Below the pieces are notes generated by a model, which was given only the letters and a program-made list of their open reading frames with translations, had not been told where the DNA came from and did no database searches. The position numbers were made by a program, and so were the translations under genes. A DNA stretch of 64,000 nt from Tuberibacillus sp. Marseille-P3662 (lineage in GTDB: Bacteria; Bacillota; Bacilli; Bacillales; Sporolactobacillaceae): assembly GCF_900178005.1 (NCBI RefSeq), contig NZ_FXBS01000005.1, forward strand, positions 372,001 to 436,000, in the 5' to 3' direction. Every line of letters begins with the position of its first letter. Position 1 is the stretch's first letter. Below are positions 17,772 through 26,043 of this stretch, one piece after another.

Positions 17772-18881
17772 TTATGTAAGTATTTGCAGGTCTTTTGGAT
17801 ACGCAGACAAAACTTCTGCTTCCCCATATTCATTTATAAAAACCTCGTCTTCAATCCGAACGCCACCGTAATCAGGTATGTAAATCCCCGGTTCAATGGT
17901 GAACATGAGTCCATTTTCTGCGATGGTTTCATTTTTTTCATGAATGGATGGTTCCTCATGTACCTCGATTCCAAGTCCATGTCCAACGCGGTTATTAAAA
18001 TAATCGCCATACCCACTATCATCAATAACTTTTCGTGCAGAAACGTCGAATGTCTTAAGTGGGACACCGGCTTGTACAGCATTGATGCCTGCCTGATTGG
18101 ACCTTAAAACAATTTCATAGACTTTTCGCTGTTCATCAGTTGCTTCTCCAATAATAAACGTCCTTGTGATGTCGGAACAATAGCCGGCATTTGTTATAAC
18201 ACCGAAATCGATTAACAAAAAATCACCTTTTTGAAAGGCACGATCACCGGGCGTGCCATGTGGCAAGGCGGCTTTTTCCCCGGCGAGAACAATCGTTGAA
18301 AAAGAAGGCCCGGCCGCACCGAATTTTTTCATGAGTAACTCTAATTCGGCAGCCAGCTCTGCCTCAGTCATACCAATTCTTACTTTCTTAATACCTTCAG
18401 AAAGTACTTGTTCAATAATGGTCACGGCTTCTTTTAGATAGTCTATTTCATTCCTTGATTTTTTGAGACGCTGCTTGTTAATCGCGGGTTTAATATCGGT
18501 ATAAGAAGCATCAGGAAAAACCGCCTGCAGTTGCTGGTGACGATACATGCTAACCGATTTCATCTCCACTCCGAGTTGTTGCACATTTGATCCTAGTTCT
18601 ATTTGCAGCTTGGCAAATGGATCTTCTGCATCAGCAATCGGAACAATATGCTTTATGTAAGAATCTCGCTCAGCTATTATTTTATCTAATGCCGGTATGA
18701 AAAGGGTGAATGTCTGGTTGTGATTATTCAATACCAGTGCTAGGAAACGCTCATGCGGATCGGAATGAAAACCAGTGTAATAGAAAACGTTAGCCGGATC
18801 AGTAACGATTGCAGCGTCAATACCCTGATCCTTTAAATAGTTTTCTAACGTTGTTAAGCGGCTATTGTAATTAATTGTCAT
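17772..18881 (-). CDS. pepQ: M24-family Xaa-Pro dipeptidase (prolidase type)
   Basis: This 369-residue cytoplasmic metallopeptidase has the pita-bread fold. The five metal ligands are visible: D225 (LIDFGV), D237 (SDITR), H301 (HGLGIEVHEE), E330 (EPGIY) and E344 (RIEDEV). The N-terminal creatinase/prolidase domain spans about residues 6-140. Such enzymes split Xaa-Pro or Xaa-hydroxyproline dipeptides. It sits at the edge of the hydroxyproline locus, and freeing hydroxyproline from collagen-type dipeptides is a sensible role. TGGAGG precedes the ATG. Creatinase is a related alternative, but nothing here specifically supports it. Confidence 0.85.
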   Translation of the reverse strand: MTINYNSRLTTLENYLKDQGIDAAIVTDPANVFYYTGFHSDPHERFLALVLNNHNQTFTLFIPALDKIIAERDSYIKHIVPIADAEDPFAKLQIELGSNVQQLGVEMKSVSMYRHQQLQAVFPDASYTDIKPAINKQRLKKSRNEIDYLKEAVTIIEQVLSEGIKKVRIGMTEAELAAELELLMKKFGAAGPSFSTIVLAGEKAALPHGTPGDRAFQKGDFLLIDFGVITNAGYCSDITRTFIIGEATDEQRKVYEIVLRSNQAGINAVQAGVPLKTFDVSARKVIDDSGYGDYFNNRVGHGLGIEVHEEPSIHEKNETIAENGLMFTIEPGIYIPDYGGVRIEDEVFINEYGEAEVLSAYPKDLQILT

Positions 18882-19085
18882 CGAATGCCTCCAAATTTTG
18901 TCTCCATTATAACATGCAAAAGTTGTACGACTGATAATCTATGATTTAGCATAAAAATTGCTTACTAAGTTAGGGTAACAAAAATAAGAGGGATAAAGAG
19001 CAGGCATCATAATCGCTACTAGCGAATTCCTTTCATGGGCATTTCACTTTGAGTGATTCGCTGACTGCTACTTCCACACATCTGT
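18882..19085. other. Short gap between two leftward units
   Basis: About 200 bases with no gene. No convincing U-tailed terminator for the dehydrogenase operon was found; the region upstream of the peptidase is AT-rich and could hold its promoter. Confidence 0.3.
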
Positions 19086-20312
19086 TTATTCAGCTAGGGA
19101 TTTGCTATTGGTTGTTTGATATTCCTGCCACTTTTCCTGCATGACCTGTTTTCCTTTTCTTATATTCGGGTCGAATTGGAATGGTGCCTGATCCCTTGTT
19201 TGTTCAATCGTCTGAATGGTTTGGTCAATCTTTTCCCCAAGTCCGCTGATGCCATGATTAGCGGCAATGGCTAACCCGGCAGCGGCCCCTTGAGCAATTG
19301 CGACTTTTGCACCTTCAATCCCCGTAATGTTACCGGCAACGTATAGACCGTCTAAAGTTGTTTCCATTCTATTATTGTGCAACGGGACATAGCCGCCAAG
19401 TTCATCAATTAGGTAAAATGGGCAACCTGCAACTGCTGCCAGTTCTGTTAATGGATATAAACCACCTGCGATACATACAAAATCACAGGAGATACTCTCC
19501 TCGGTACCAGGAACTATATCCCCGTTGGGACGAACGTGTGCCAGCTTGACCCCTTCTACTTGTTGTTCACCGTGAATTTCCACGACGGCTTTGCGAAGCT
19601 GAATCGGAATTCCCCACATTTTAAAACCATTCTTAGGATAAAAGGTAATTCCCAACTGTTTCATCAGGTCGCTTTTCATCAGCTTACTGCCAAATCGAAG
19701 CATAGCAGAGGGAGCCATATGTGCTACATGGAGCAAATCATTCATCACGGCTTTTGGCTCTGCCGCTCTTTTTGTAAGTTGGTTCATTTTCGGCAATGTT
19801 AGCGCTGCCACATCAACGTCTGCCATCTGCAATTCTGAAGCGATGACAGCCGAGAGGGCATTAACACCGATGATGACACCTTTGTTGCCTGGTTTCACAC
19901 GTTGGACATTGGTCATCACTTGTGCTGCACCGACCGACATGACCCCTGGTAATGTCCAGCCAGGTACAGGAACAGGTGATTCGGCAGCACCGGTTGCCAG
20001 TAACAAATGTTTAGTAGAATGTGCGTCTTGGTCTGTATAGATAGTCCATTGACTGTTATATTGTTCTATATTATACACAGGTGTGTTTAGTTGTACGTGC
20101 ACCCCAAGGTTCATTGCTTGTTGATATAAGCGGTCCGATTCTTTGATACCATTCCACCATGAGCCGTCCGGTTCTTCGTAAAGCTGTCCCAGCAAGCGTC
20201 CGCCTGGTTTCATGTATTCATCTATTACTAGCACGTGCAAACCTTCCTGAGCACAAGTGATTGCGGCTGACAATCCTGCAGGACCTGCTCCAATAATGAT
20301 GACGTCATTCAT
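19086..20312 (-). CDS. FAD/NAD-dependent oxidoreductase, D-hydroxyproline dehydrogenase alpha-type subunit
   Basis: This 408-residue flavoprotein starts with the dinucleotide motif IIGAGPAGLSAA at residues 6-17 and has a second nucleotide-binding region and the GLYVAGNITGIEG motif near residue 325. It matches the alpha subunit of multi-subunit amino-acid dehydrogenases (HcnB, proline dehydrogenase alpha, D-hydroxyproline dehydrogenase). It overlaps the ferredoxin-like gene by eight bases and follows the BFD-like gene, giving the classical alpha-gamma-delta set. The FAD-binding beta subunit is encoded on the other strand at 22843. The complex would oxidise cis-4-hydroxy-D-proline to pyrroline-4-hydroxy-2-carboxylate. 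Confidence 0.82.
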   Translation of the reverse strand: MNDVIIIGAGPAGLSAAITCAQEGLHVLVIDEYMKPGGRLLGQLYEEPDGSWWNGIKESDRLYQQAMNLGVHVQLNTPVYNIEQYNSQWTIYTDQDAHSTKHLLLATGAAESPVPVPGWTLPGVMSVGAAQVMTNVQRVKPGNKGVIIGVNALSAVIASELQMADVDVAALTLPKMNQLTKRAAEPKAVMNDLLHVAHMAPSAMLRFGSKLMKSDLMKQLGITFYPKNGFKMWGIPIQLRKAVVEIHGEQQVEGVKLAHVRPNGDIVPGTEESISCDFVCIAGGLYPLTELAAVAGCPFYLIDELGGYVPLHNNRMETTLDGLYVAGNITGIEGAKVAIAQGAAAGLAIAANHGISGLGEKIDQTIQTIEQTRDQAPFQFDPNIRKGKQVMQEKWQEYQTTNSKSLAE

Positions 20313-20643
20313 GTGTATTCCTCCATTCTCTTACTGGTGAAGGGAGCTGCCCCCCACTTTGAATCGTCATTCCGTCCTTTAAAGGGGTAAGGCAGGAGCG
20401 GACACCTTGCCTATCGTTTACTGACAATCGGCATTCAAAACAGTGACCAATGTTGCAATAGATGCCTTTTGGGGAACCGCTGTCTTCATGATAACGCAAT
20501 GTGCGAATGCCATTGGCAAGCAGTGCCGCTGCGATTGATTCATTTTCTCTGCCTGTTAACGTTTGTCCATTGAATGTGAACGTTACGTCCTGTTTATCTT
20601 CCAATGGACCAAGGATGGGATGGTCAGTAATTCGTTCACTCAT
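20305..20643 (-). CDS. (2Fe-2S) ferredoxin-like subunit of the amino-acid dehydrogenase
   Basis: This 112-residue protein has a Fer2_4 domain. The cluster ligands are C63, C68 and C71 (CNIGHCFEC) plus C84, with the upstream segment ENESIAAALLANGIRTLRY typical of the small electron-transfer subunits of sarcosine oxidase/HcnA type. It would pass electrons between the flavins of the hydroxyproline dehydrogenase complex. Its start overlaps the end of the BFD-like gene and its end overlaps the alpha-subunit gene, so all three are coupled. A GGAGG site precedes the ATG. Confidence 0.86.
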   Translation of the reverse strand: MSERITDHPILGPLEDKQDVTFTFNGQTLTGRENESIAAALLANGIRTLRYHEDSGSPKGIYCNIGHCFECRLSVNDRQGVRSCLTPLKDGMTIQSGGQLPSPVREWRNTHE

Positions 20644-20908
20644 TAGGCTCGCCTCCTAAGTCACCGAAGCTGATTGGGCGAATGGGTGGTTGGTATTTCA
20701 ATGTTACGTTACGTTGTCCTTTCTTTTCCAAATCGCGTGTTATTTTATCGACGAGCGGTCGGCATGTTCGACCACCACAATAGCCCATACCTGCACGGGT
20801 GCGAAGTTTAAGCTCCCTGGCTGAGCACCCATGTTTATAAGCCGTTTCAGTAATTTCTTCAAAGGTTACCTCTTCGCATCGGCATACCATTAATTCGTGT
20901 TCAGTCAA
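20636..20908 (-). CDS. BFD-like (2Fe-2S)-binding subunit
   Basis: This 90-residue protein carries a BFD-like iron-sulfur domain with ligands C9, C11 (VCRCEEV), C44 and C49 (YCGGRTC). In proline and hydroxyproline dehydrogenase complexes this domain is either fused to the alpha subunit or encoded separately, as here. The likely start is TTG at 20908, six bases after GGTGGTG. It is the first gene of the leftward operon, and a sigma-54 promoter lies 46-61 bases upstream. Its overlap with the next gene supports coordinated assembly of the subunits. Confidence 0.82.
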   Translation of the reverse strand: MTEHELMVCRCEEVTFEEITETAYKHGCSARELKLRTRAGMGYCGGRTCRPLVDKITRDLEKKGQRNVTLKYQPPIRPISFGDLGGEPNE

Positions 20909-20953
20909 TTAGATCACCACCAGAAATAGTAAATAAATTTCGTCTAATTACAT

Positions 20954-20969
20954 GCAAAAATAATGCCAA
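20954..20969 (-). promoter_or_regulatory. Sigma-54 promoter of the dehydrogenase operon
   Basis: On the minus strand TTGGCATTATTTTTGC has GG at 20967-20966 and GC at 20955-20954, exactly 10 bases apart. It sits directly after the stop codon of the sigma-54 activator gene and closely resembles the divergent promoter at 22790. Confidence 0.75.
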
Positions 20970-20970
20970 G

Positions 20971-22689
20971 TCATGTTATTCCCAGTTTTTTGATTCGGTT
21001 ATATAATGTAGCTCGAGTGATGTTAAGGTTTCTAGCACATTGAAGTTTATTTCCGTCAACTTTCTCCAGCTCGTCTAAAATAATATTTTTCTCAACATCC
21101 AGCAATCGATCATTTAGCGGGCGACTGTCGTTGTGGTTGAATTCTATTGGGTTAGAAGAAGAAGGCGTTTGGGGTGTATCAAAATCAAATGGAATTTCAT
21201 CACGTTTTATTTCACCATCTTCTGAAAACACAATTAATCGTTCGATAACATTTTTTAGCTCCCTTGCATTTCCAGCCCAATGGTGCTTAAGCAGTGCCTG
21301 CATAATGTCCTGAGATATTCCGTGAATGGGGCGATTATATTTAATGGATATTTCATGTAAAAAGTAATGTGTTAATTCAATGATATCTTCTGGTCGTTCA
21401 CGCAATGGTGGTACTTCGATGCTAACGACATTCAGCCGATAAAATAAGTCAGCTCTGAATTTTTGCTCCTCTACAAGTTCTTGCAGGTCATTGTTGGTGG
21501 CTGCAATGACACGAAAGTCGACTTCAATCTCCTTTGTGCCGCCTACAGGATAAAATTTCTTCTCTTGCAGCAACCGAAGCATTTTTACTTGCATCTCCAT
21601 GGGCATTTCACCAATTTCATCTAAAAATAAGGTTCCGCCTTGAGCTAGCTGTACTTTCCCTTTTTTGCCCCGTTGATCTGCTCCGGAAAAAGCTCCTTTT
21701 TCATATCCGAATATTTCACTTTCAAACAAAGCAGATGGAATGGCACCGCAGTTGACGGCAACAAATGGAGCCTTTTTGTCTTCGCGTGCGTTATGGGCTG
21801 CTTTGGCAAAAAGTTCTTTACCCACACCACTTTCCCCATGGATTAAAATACTCGCATTTGTTGAGGAAGCCTTTTCAATTTTATCGATTGTTTTCTTGAG
21901 AGGCGCACTATTACCGCGTATATTCTGAAAAGGGTCTTCGCTTGCTGTTAATTTTGTTACTTCCTTTTCCAGTTTAAATAATCTTTCACTGGCATGATAC
22001 AGCTCTTTGTTTAATCTAATCTGACTCGTTATATCTGTTTCAGAGACGACGGCACCAATAATTTCATTGTTAAAGTAGACTGGGTTTGAGTTAATGAGCA
22101 CAACTTGATTTTCTTTTGCTTTATGCTGCTGATGATGGACAGAGGTTCCTTCCTTAATTGTGTTAAGGATTTCCAACCGATTAGGGCTGAAAAATTCGGT
22201 GATTGGTTTTTCAATGATGTTATCCCGGTTTAAGGAAAAGAGTTGTTCGGCGCCTTTTGTCCAAGCAATCACACGTTGATCTTGGTCAATAACCGTACAG
22301 GACTCATCTGTTGTATCAAGAATCGTGTCAATATAGGCATTCAGCTTTTGATAGTTTGTATATAAATGTTGACATAAGTCACGTGCACTTATATAGCCAG
22401 TCACACATTGCTGTTTATCTAAAACGACTAAGCATTCCCGTTCTGTCAGGTGAGTTAATATGTTTTCCAGATTGTCATCAATAGAAGCCGTTCCGCATAA
22501 CACATAGTTGGGTTGGTTCGTGTCATTTGAAAACTGGACGTCAAAATAAAGCATGTTTGATTTCAGCAGTATTTTCCCTGAAGAAGTTACGGTGGCCGAT
22601 TGTTGTAATTGCCTTTCAGCTACTACCTCACTGTCAGCCAAAAAAAATTGCTTATTCATAAATGGTTCGATTGATTGAAATGTCAGCAA
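20971..22689 (-). CDS. Sigma-54-dependent activator, PrdR/RocR-like (CBS-PAS-AAA-Fis)
   Basis: This enhancer-binding protein of about 572 residues controls sigma-54 promoters. In order it has a CBS-like segment (about residues 70-110), a PAS domain (about 125-235), an AAA+ domain with Walker A GESGVGKE near 285, Walker B GTLFLDEIGE, and a Fis-type helix-turn-helix at the C-terminus. The sigma-54 contact loop reads GAFSGA instead of GAFTGA. The domain order matches the proline-responsive PrdR. Sigma-54 promoters lie on both sides of it, facing the hydroxyproline genes, so it is almost surely their activator. The start is uncertain: TTG 22689 has correct AAGGGG spacing, TTG 22698 does not. Confidence 0.88.
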   Translation of the reverse strand: MLTFQSIEPFMNKQFFLADSEVVAERQLQQSATVTSSGKILLKSNMLYFDVQFSNDTNQPNYVLCGTASIDDNLENILTHLTERECLVVLDKQQCVTGYISARDLCQHLYTNYQKLNAYIDTILDTTDESCTVIDQDQRVIAWTKGAEQLFSLNRDNIIEKPITEFFSPNRLEILNTIKEGTSVHHQQHKAKENQVVLINSNPVYFNNEIIGAVVSETDITSQIRLNKELYHASERLFKLEKEVTKLTASEDPFQNIRGNSAPLKKTIDKIEKASSTNASILIHGESGVGKELFAKAAHNAREDKKAPFVAVNCGAIPSALFESEIFGYEKGAFSGADQRGKKGKVQLAQGGTLFLDEIGEMPMEMQVKMLRLLQEKKFYPVGGTKEIEVDFRVIAATNNDLQELVEEQKFRADLFYRLNVVSIEVPPLRERPEDIIELTHYFLHEISIKYNRPIHGISQDIMQALLKHHWAGNARELKNVIERLIVFSEDGEIKRDEIPFDFDTPQTPSSSNPIEFNHNDSRPLNDRLLDVEKNIILDELEKVDGNKLQCARNLNITRATLYNRIKKLGIT

Positions 22690-22707
22690 ATGGTTCAACC
22701 CCTTTAT

Positions 22708-22752
22708 AATGTGTATAAATTTCTAGACAATTCAAAAATATCTTTACACATT
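22708..22752. promoter_or_regulatory. Candidate upstream activator site
   Basis: AATGTGTA (22708-22715) and its exact inverse TACACATT (22745-22752) lie 40-80 bases upstream of the -24 box at 22792. The position and symmetry suit an enhancer for the adjacent activator. The match is only eight bases per arm. Confidence 0.4.
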
Positions 22753-22789
22753 TTCTTAATAAAATCAATAGTGAAGGAACCATTCATTA

Positions 22790-22806
22790 TTGGCATAGTA
22801 TTTGCA
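22790..22806 (+). promoter_or_regulatory. Sigma-54 promoter of the hydroxyproline operon
   Basis: TTGGCATAGTATTTGCA has GG at 22792-22793 and GC at 22804-22805, exactly 10 bases apart. The expected transcript start near 22817 rules out an ATG at 22816 as the first codon of the next gene and supports the start at 22843. Confidence 0.8.
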
Positions 22807-22842
22807 TGATTAATATTGAAGGATAGTGGAAAGGAGGATTGT

Positions 22843-24024
22843 ATGGGAGATACACAGCATCGGGATATTGTTATTATCGGTGGCGGCATTATGGGCGCAG
22901 CAATTGCGTATTACTGCTCAAAAGCGGGTTTGGATATAACAGTCCTTGAAAAAAAGGAATTAGCAAGTGGTACGTCTTCCAGATGTGACGGAAATATTTT
23001 GGCTATTGATAAAGACCCTGGCTTTGATAGTCAAATGTCCTTAGAAAGTCAACAGCTTGTACATGAATTGAATAAAGACTTGGAACTTTCATTTGAGTAT
23101 CGTAATCCGGGGAGTATTCTTGTTTGTGAAAATGATCAGGAGCTTGATGCAGCACAGAAATGGGTGAATCAGCAGCAGGATGCAGGATTGGATTTTAAAA
23201 TGCTTGACCGGGAAGATTTGCGAAATGAATCAAACTATTTTGCCGACGATCTTTATGGGGGATTGGAATGTAAGACGGATTCGACGGTTAATCCATATAT
23301 GCTTACATATTCCATGTTTCATAGTGCTCAAAAATATGGTGCAACATTATATACACATACCGAAGTTAAAAATGTTTCCAGAAACAACACGGGTCAATTT
23401 GTCCTAAAGACGAGCGGCGAGACTTTTACAGCGAACAAAGTTGTCAATGCGTGTGGTGTCTGGGCGCCATTTATTGGAGAAATGCTTGATGTGGATGTCC
23501 CAATCAAACCTCGGAAAGGTCAAATAATTGTTGCTTCAAGAGAACAACCCGTGGGACTCAGAAAAGTGATGGAGTTTGGGTATCTAATATCAAAATTTGG
23601 TGGGGAACGGGTGGTTGATCCGGTAACTGACAAATATGGGGTGGCTCTTGTGTTTGAGCCAACGGAAAGCCAGAATTTCCTAATTGGGAGCAGCAGGGAA
23701 TTTAACGGATTTGACTTAAAAGTCAATCAAGAAGTCACAAAATATATTGCAAAACGGGCTGTACGTTTTTATCCTAAAATGGCAGATATGATGGCCATTA
23801 GGACGTATGCTGGATTAAGACCATGGACGGAAGATCATTTGCCAATTGTTTCGCATGTCGAGGAAGTCCCTGGTTTTTACATTGCCGCTGGACATGAGGG
23901 TGACGGGATAAGCTTGGCGGCGATTACAGGGAAAGTCATGGAAGAAATGATTTCCGGAAAAGAGGCATCGATACCGCTGGAACCGTTACGTTATGACCGT
24001 TTCAAAGAGAGGGTGACAAATTAA
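22843..24024 (+). CDS. FAD-dependent oxidoreductase, D-hydroxyproline dehydrogenase beta-type subunit
   Basis: This 393-residue protein belongs to the DAO (D-amino-acid oxidase/sarcosine oxidase beta) family. The FAD motif IVIIGGGIMGAAIAYY lies near the N-terminus, GTSSRCDGN contacts the flavin, and YAGLRPWTEDHLPI and AAGHEGDGISLA lie near the C-terminus. It is the substrate-oxidising subunit that goes with the alpha, gamma and delta genes on the opposite strand. ATG 22843 follows AAAGGAGG and agrees with the sigma-54 start point. It is the first gene of a five-gene hydroxyproline operon, and its stop abuts the epimerase start. Confidence 0.85.
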   Translation: MGDTQHRDIVIIGGGIMGAAIAYYCSKAGLDITVLEKKELASGTSSRCDGNILAIDKDPGFDSQMSLESQQLVHELNKDLELSFEYRNPGSILVCENDQELDAAQKWVNQQQDAGLDFKMLDREDLRNESNYFADDLYGGLECKTDSTVNPYMLTYSMFHSAQKYGATLYTHTEVKNVSRNNTGQFVLKTSGETFTANKVVNACGVWAPFIGEMLDVDVPIKPRKGQIIVASREQPVGLRKVMEFGYLISKFGGERVVDPVTDKYGVALVFEPTESQNFLIGSSREFNGFDLKVNQEVTKYIAKRAVRFYPKMADMMAIRTYAGLRPWTEDHLPIVSHVEEVPGFYIAAGHEGDGISLAAITGKVMEEMISGKEASIPLEPLRYDRFKERVTN

Positions 24025-25047
24025 ATGGACTTTCAGCGCCTGTTTACAACTATTGACACGCATACCGGAGGGAATCCAACCCGTACCGTCCTTACCGGGA
24101 TGCCCGAATTACAAGGTGAAACGATGTCAGATAAAATGCTCTACATGGAAGAAAATTATGATTGGATCCGGAAATTTTTAATGAATGAACCAAGAGGCCA
24201 TGATGTGATGTCCGGCGCGATCATGGTTCCACCTTGTCATCCGGAAGCTGATGTCGGTGTGATTTACGTTGAAACGGGTGGCTATTTACCGATGTGCGGG
24301 CATGATACTATTGGATACTGCACCGCGTTGATTGAAGCGGGGATGATTGAGGTTCAAGAGCCATATACCGAAATAAATGTGGATACCCCGGCCGGTTTAG
24401 TGAGAACAAAGATAAAGGTGGAAGATGGAAAAGCAAAAGAAGTCACGTTTGCCAATGTTCCTTCATTTCTACTGAAATCAATTGAAGTTGATGTTGAGGG
24501 GATTGGTCGCGTTGAATGTGATATCGCTTACGGCGGAAATTTTTACGGCATTATTGATGCACGTAAACTCGGGCTGGCACTAACGACCGAAAACGCTTCC
24601 GTCATCACCAACAAAGCTATTAACATACGAAATGCGATCAATGCGGCAGAGAAAGTTGTCCATCCGGAATTTCCATTCATTAATGGATTAACTCATATCG
24701 AATTTTTCACGGATCCGGTTCATTCGGAAGCCGATTTAAAAAATACGGTTGTTGTGCCACCAGGCGGTATTGACCGGTCTCCATGCGGCACAGGAACATC
24801 AGCAAAACTTGCGACATTACAGAACCGGGATGAACTTGGTATCGATGATCTGTTTGTTTATGAAAGTATCGTCGGGACTTTATTTAAAGCACGTATTCTG
24901 GAATTGACAAACGTTCAAGGATATCCAGCGATTTTGCCTGAAGTAACAGGCTCAGCATGGCTGATGGGGATGCATCGCTTTTTCTATAATGAAAGCGATT
25001 CCCTTAAAGAAGGTTTTTTGCTGATTCCGCCAATGGAAGGCCATTAG
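24025..25047 (+). CDS. 4-hydroxyproline 2-epimerase (proline racemase family)
   Basis: This 340-residue enzyme interconverts trans-4-hydroxy-L-proline and cis-4-hydroxy-D-proline with two catalytic thiols. Both are present: C91 in MCGHDTIG and C254 in DRSPCGTGTSA. The substrate-side motifs THTGGNPTR and NEPRGHD are also intact. The ATG directly follows the TAA of the dehydrogenase gene. Operon partners for every later step of hydroxyproline breakdown make the epimerase assignment more likely than plain proline racemase, although the family motif alone does not decide this. Confidence 0.88.
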   Translation: MDFQRLFTTIDTHTGGNPTRTVLTGMPELQGETMSDKMLYMEENYDWIRKFLMNEPRGHDVMSGAIMVPPCHPEADVGVIYVETGGYLPMCGHDTIGYCTALIEAGMIEVQEPYTEINVDTPAGLVRTKIKVEDGKAKEVTFANVPSFLLKSIEVDVEGIGRVECDIAYGGNFYGIIDARKLGLALTTENASVITNKAINIRNAINAAEKVVHPEFPFINGLTHIEFFTDPVHSEADLKNTVVVPPGGIDRSPCGTGTSAKLATLQNRDELGIDDLFVYESIVGTLFKARILELTNVQGYPAILPEVTGSAWLMGMHRFFYNESDSLKEGFLLIPPMEGH

Positions 25048-25061
25048 AAAGGAGGGTTTGG

Positions 25062-25976
25062 ATGAATGTTGAAAAAATGTTTACCGCCATTGATACACAT
25101 GTAGCTGGAGAGGTGTTTCGAATAATTTTGCATTCACCATTACAATTTCATACACAGGATATCGCATCCAAACAATCTGTATTGGAACAGCATTATGGAC
25201 AGGAAAAAGCACTTTTATTCAATGAACCCCGTGGTCACCGAGGGGTTAATGGATGCATTGTCACACCGTCGAATAAAGCAGATTATGGCGTATTGTTTGT
25301 GAATCATAATAACGAAAACCGATTCAGTTATAGTGGGTTGATCGCGACGTTAACCGTATTGCTGGAAACAGGCAATATAGCTGAAAAAGACAATGGCTTA
25401 TACAAAGTGGAGACGGTAAACGGCATTTATACAGTTTATGCATCATATCACAATCAGGTAGTTGAGGAAACAGAAGTTAAAAGTGGTGATTGTCGCTTGA
25501 TAGAGTCGACTAATGAGGAATTTCAACTGGTGGAAGTCGATTCTTCAAGACGTTATGCGATCTATCCTCTTCCTGAATCGATACCAGCGATTGACATGAC
25601 CTATCTATCTTCCATTATGAACTGGGGAAAGCAAATAACCATAGAAATGGCTAAGAACTCACTTGATGGTGTTATTTTAAAAATGTCGACCATATCTTCA
25701 GGCGAAATCCGGTCCGTCACATTTGAAAAAGATGGGGCTATACTGCGGTCGCCGGGGGTGGACAGCACGTTTGCATTGTGTACCGCATTAGCAGAAAAAA
25801 AAGAACAACCGTCAAAACTTATCAATCATAGTATTTTCGGGAGCCAGCTGACGGCTGTTCAAGAAGAGAAGTCGGGACAGCGTTATGCTATGGCAGCACA
25901 AGCATTTATTACGGGTGAACATCAGTTTTTGTATGATCCGGATGACCCATTGGAAAGGGGTTTTTTACTGAAGTAG
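25062..25976 (+). CDS. Proline-racemase-family protein without catalytic cysteines
   Basis: This 304-residue protein shares the fold and landmarks of the epimerase next to it (DTHVAGEVFR, FNEPRGHRGVNG), but the first catalytic Cys is S89 within RFSYSGLIA, and the second position, in the RSPG segment, is G231. Two-Cys racemases and Cys/Thr dehydratases are therefore excluded. The frame is clean, AAGGAGG lies upstream, and the gene is 14 bases after the epimerase, so it is retained and expressed. It may be a dehydratase- or isomerase-like enzyme with new chemistry, or a non-catalytic binding partner. No function is assigned. Confidence 0.8.
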   Translation: MNVEKMFTAIDTHVAGEVFRIILHSPLQFHTQDIASKQSVLEQHYGQEKALLFNEPRGHRGVNGCIVTPSNKADYGVLFVNHNNENRFSYSGLIATLTVLLETGNIAEKDNGLYKVETVNGIYTVYASYHNQVVEETEVKSGDCRLIESTNEEFQLVEVDSSRRYAIYPLPESIPAIDMTYLSSIMNWGKQITIEMAKNSLDGVILKMSTISSGEIRSVTFEKDGAILRSPGVDSTFALCTALAEKKEQPSKLINHSIFGSQLTAVQEEKSGQRYAMAAQAFITGEHQFLYDPDDPLERGFLLK

Positions 25977-26043
25977 TTTCTATGTGTTGTTGTGTCCATT
26001 AAATTATAAAAATAAAAACTACTACTTAGGGAGGCGCTTTAGA

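Noticed and set aside
3317-20312. A creatinine-to-glycine pathway made of the creatininase-like, HyuAB, M24 creatinase-like and sarcosine-oxidase-like genes
   Set aside because: The genes are spread over separate units with different regulators, the M24 protein looks like a prolidase, and the oxidase subunits fit the hydroxyproline operon.
25062-25976. Second functional hydroxyproline epimerase
   Set aside because: Both catalytic cysteine positions are substituted.
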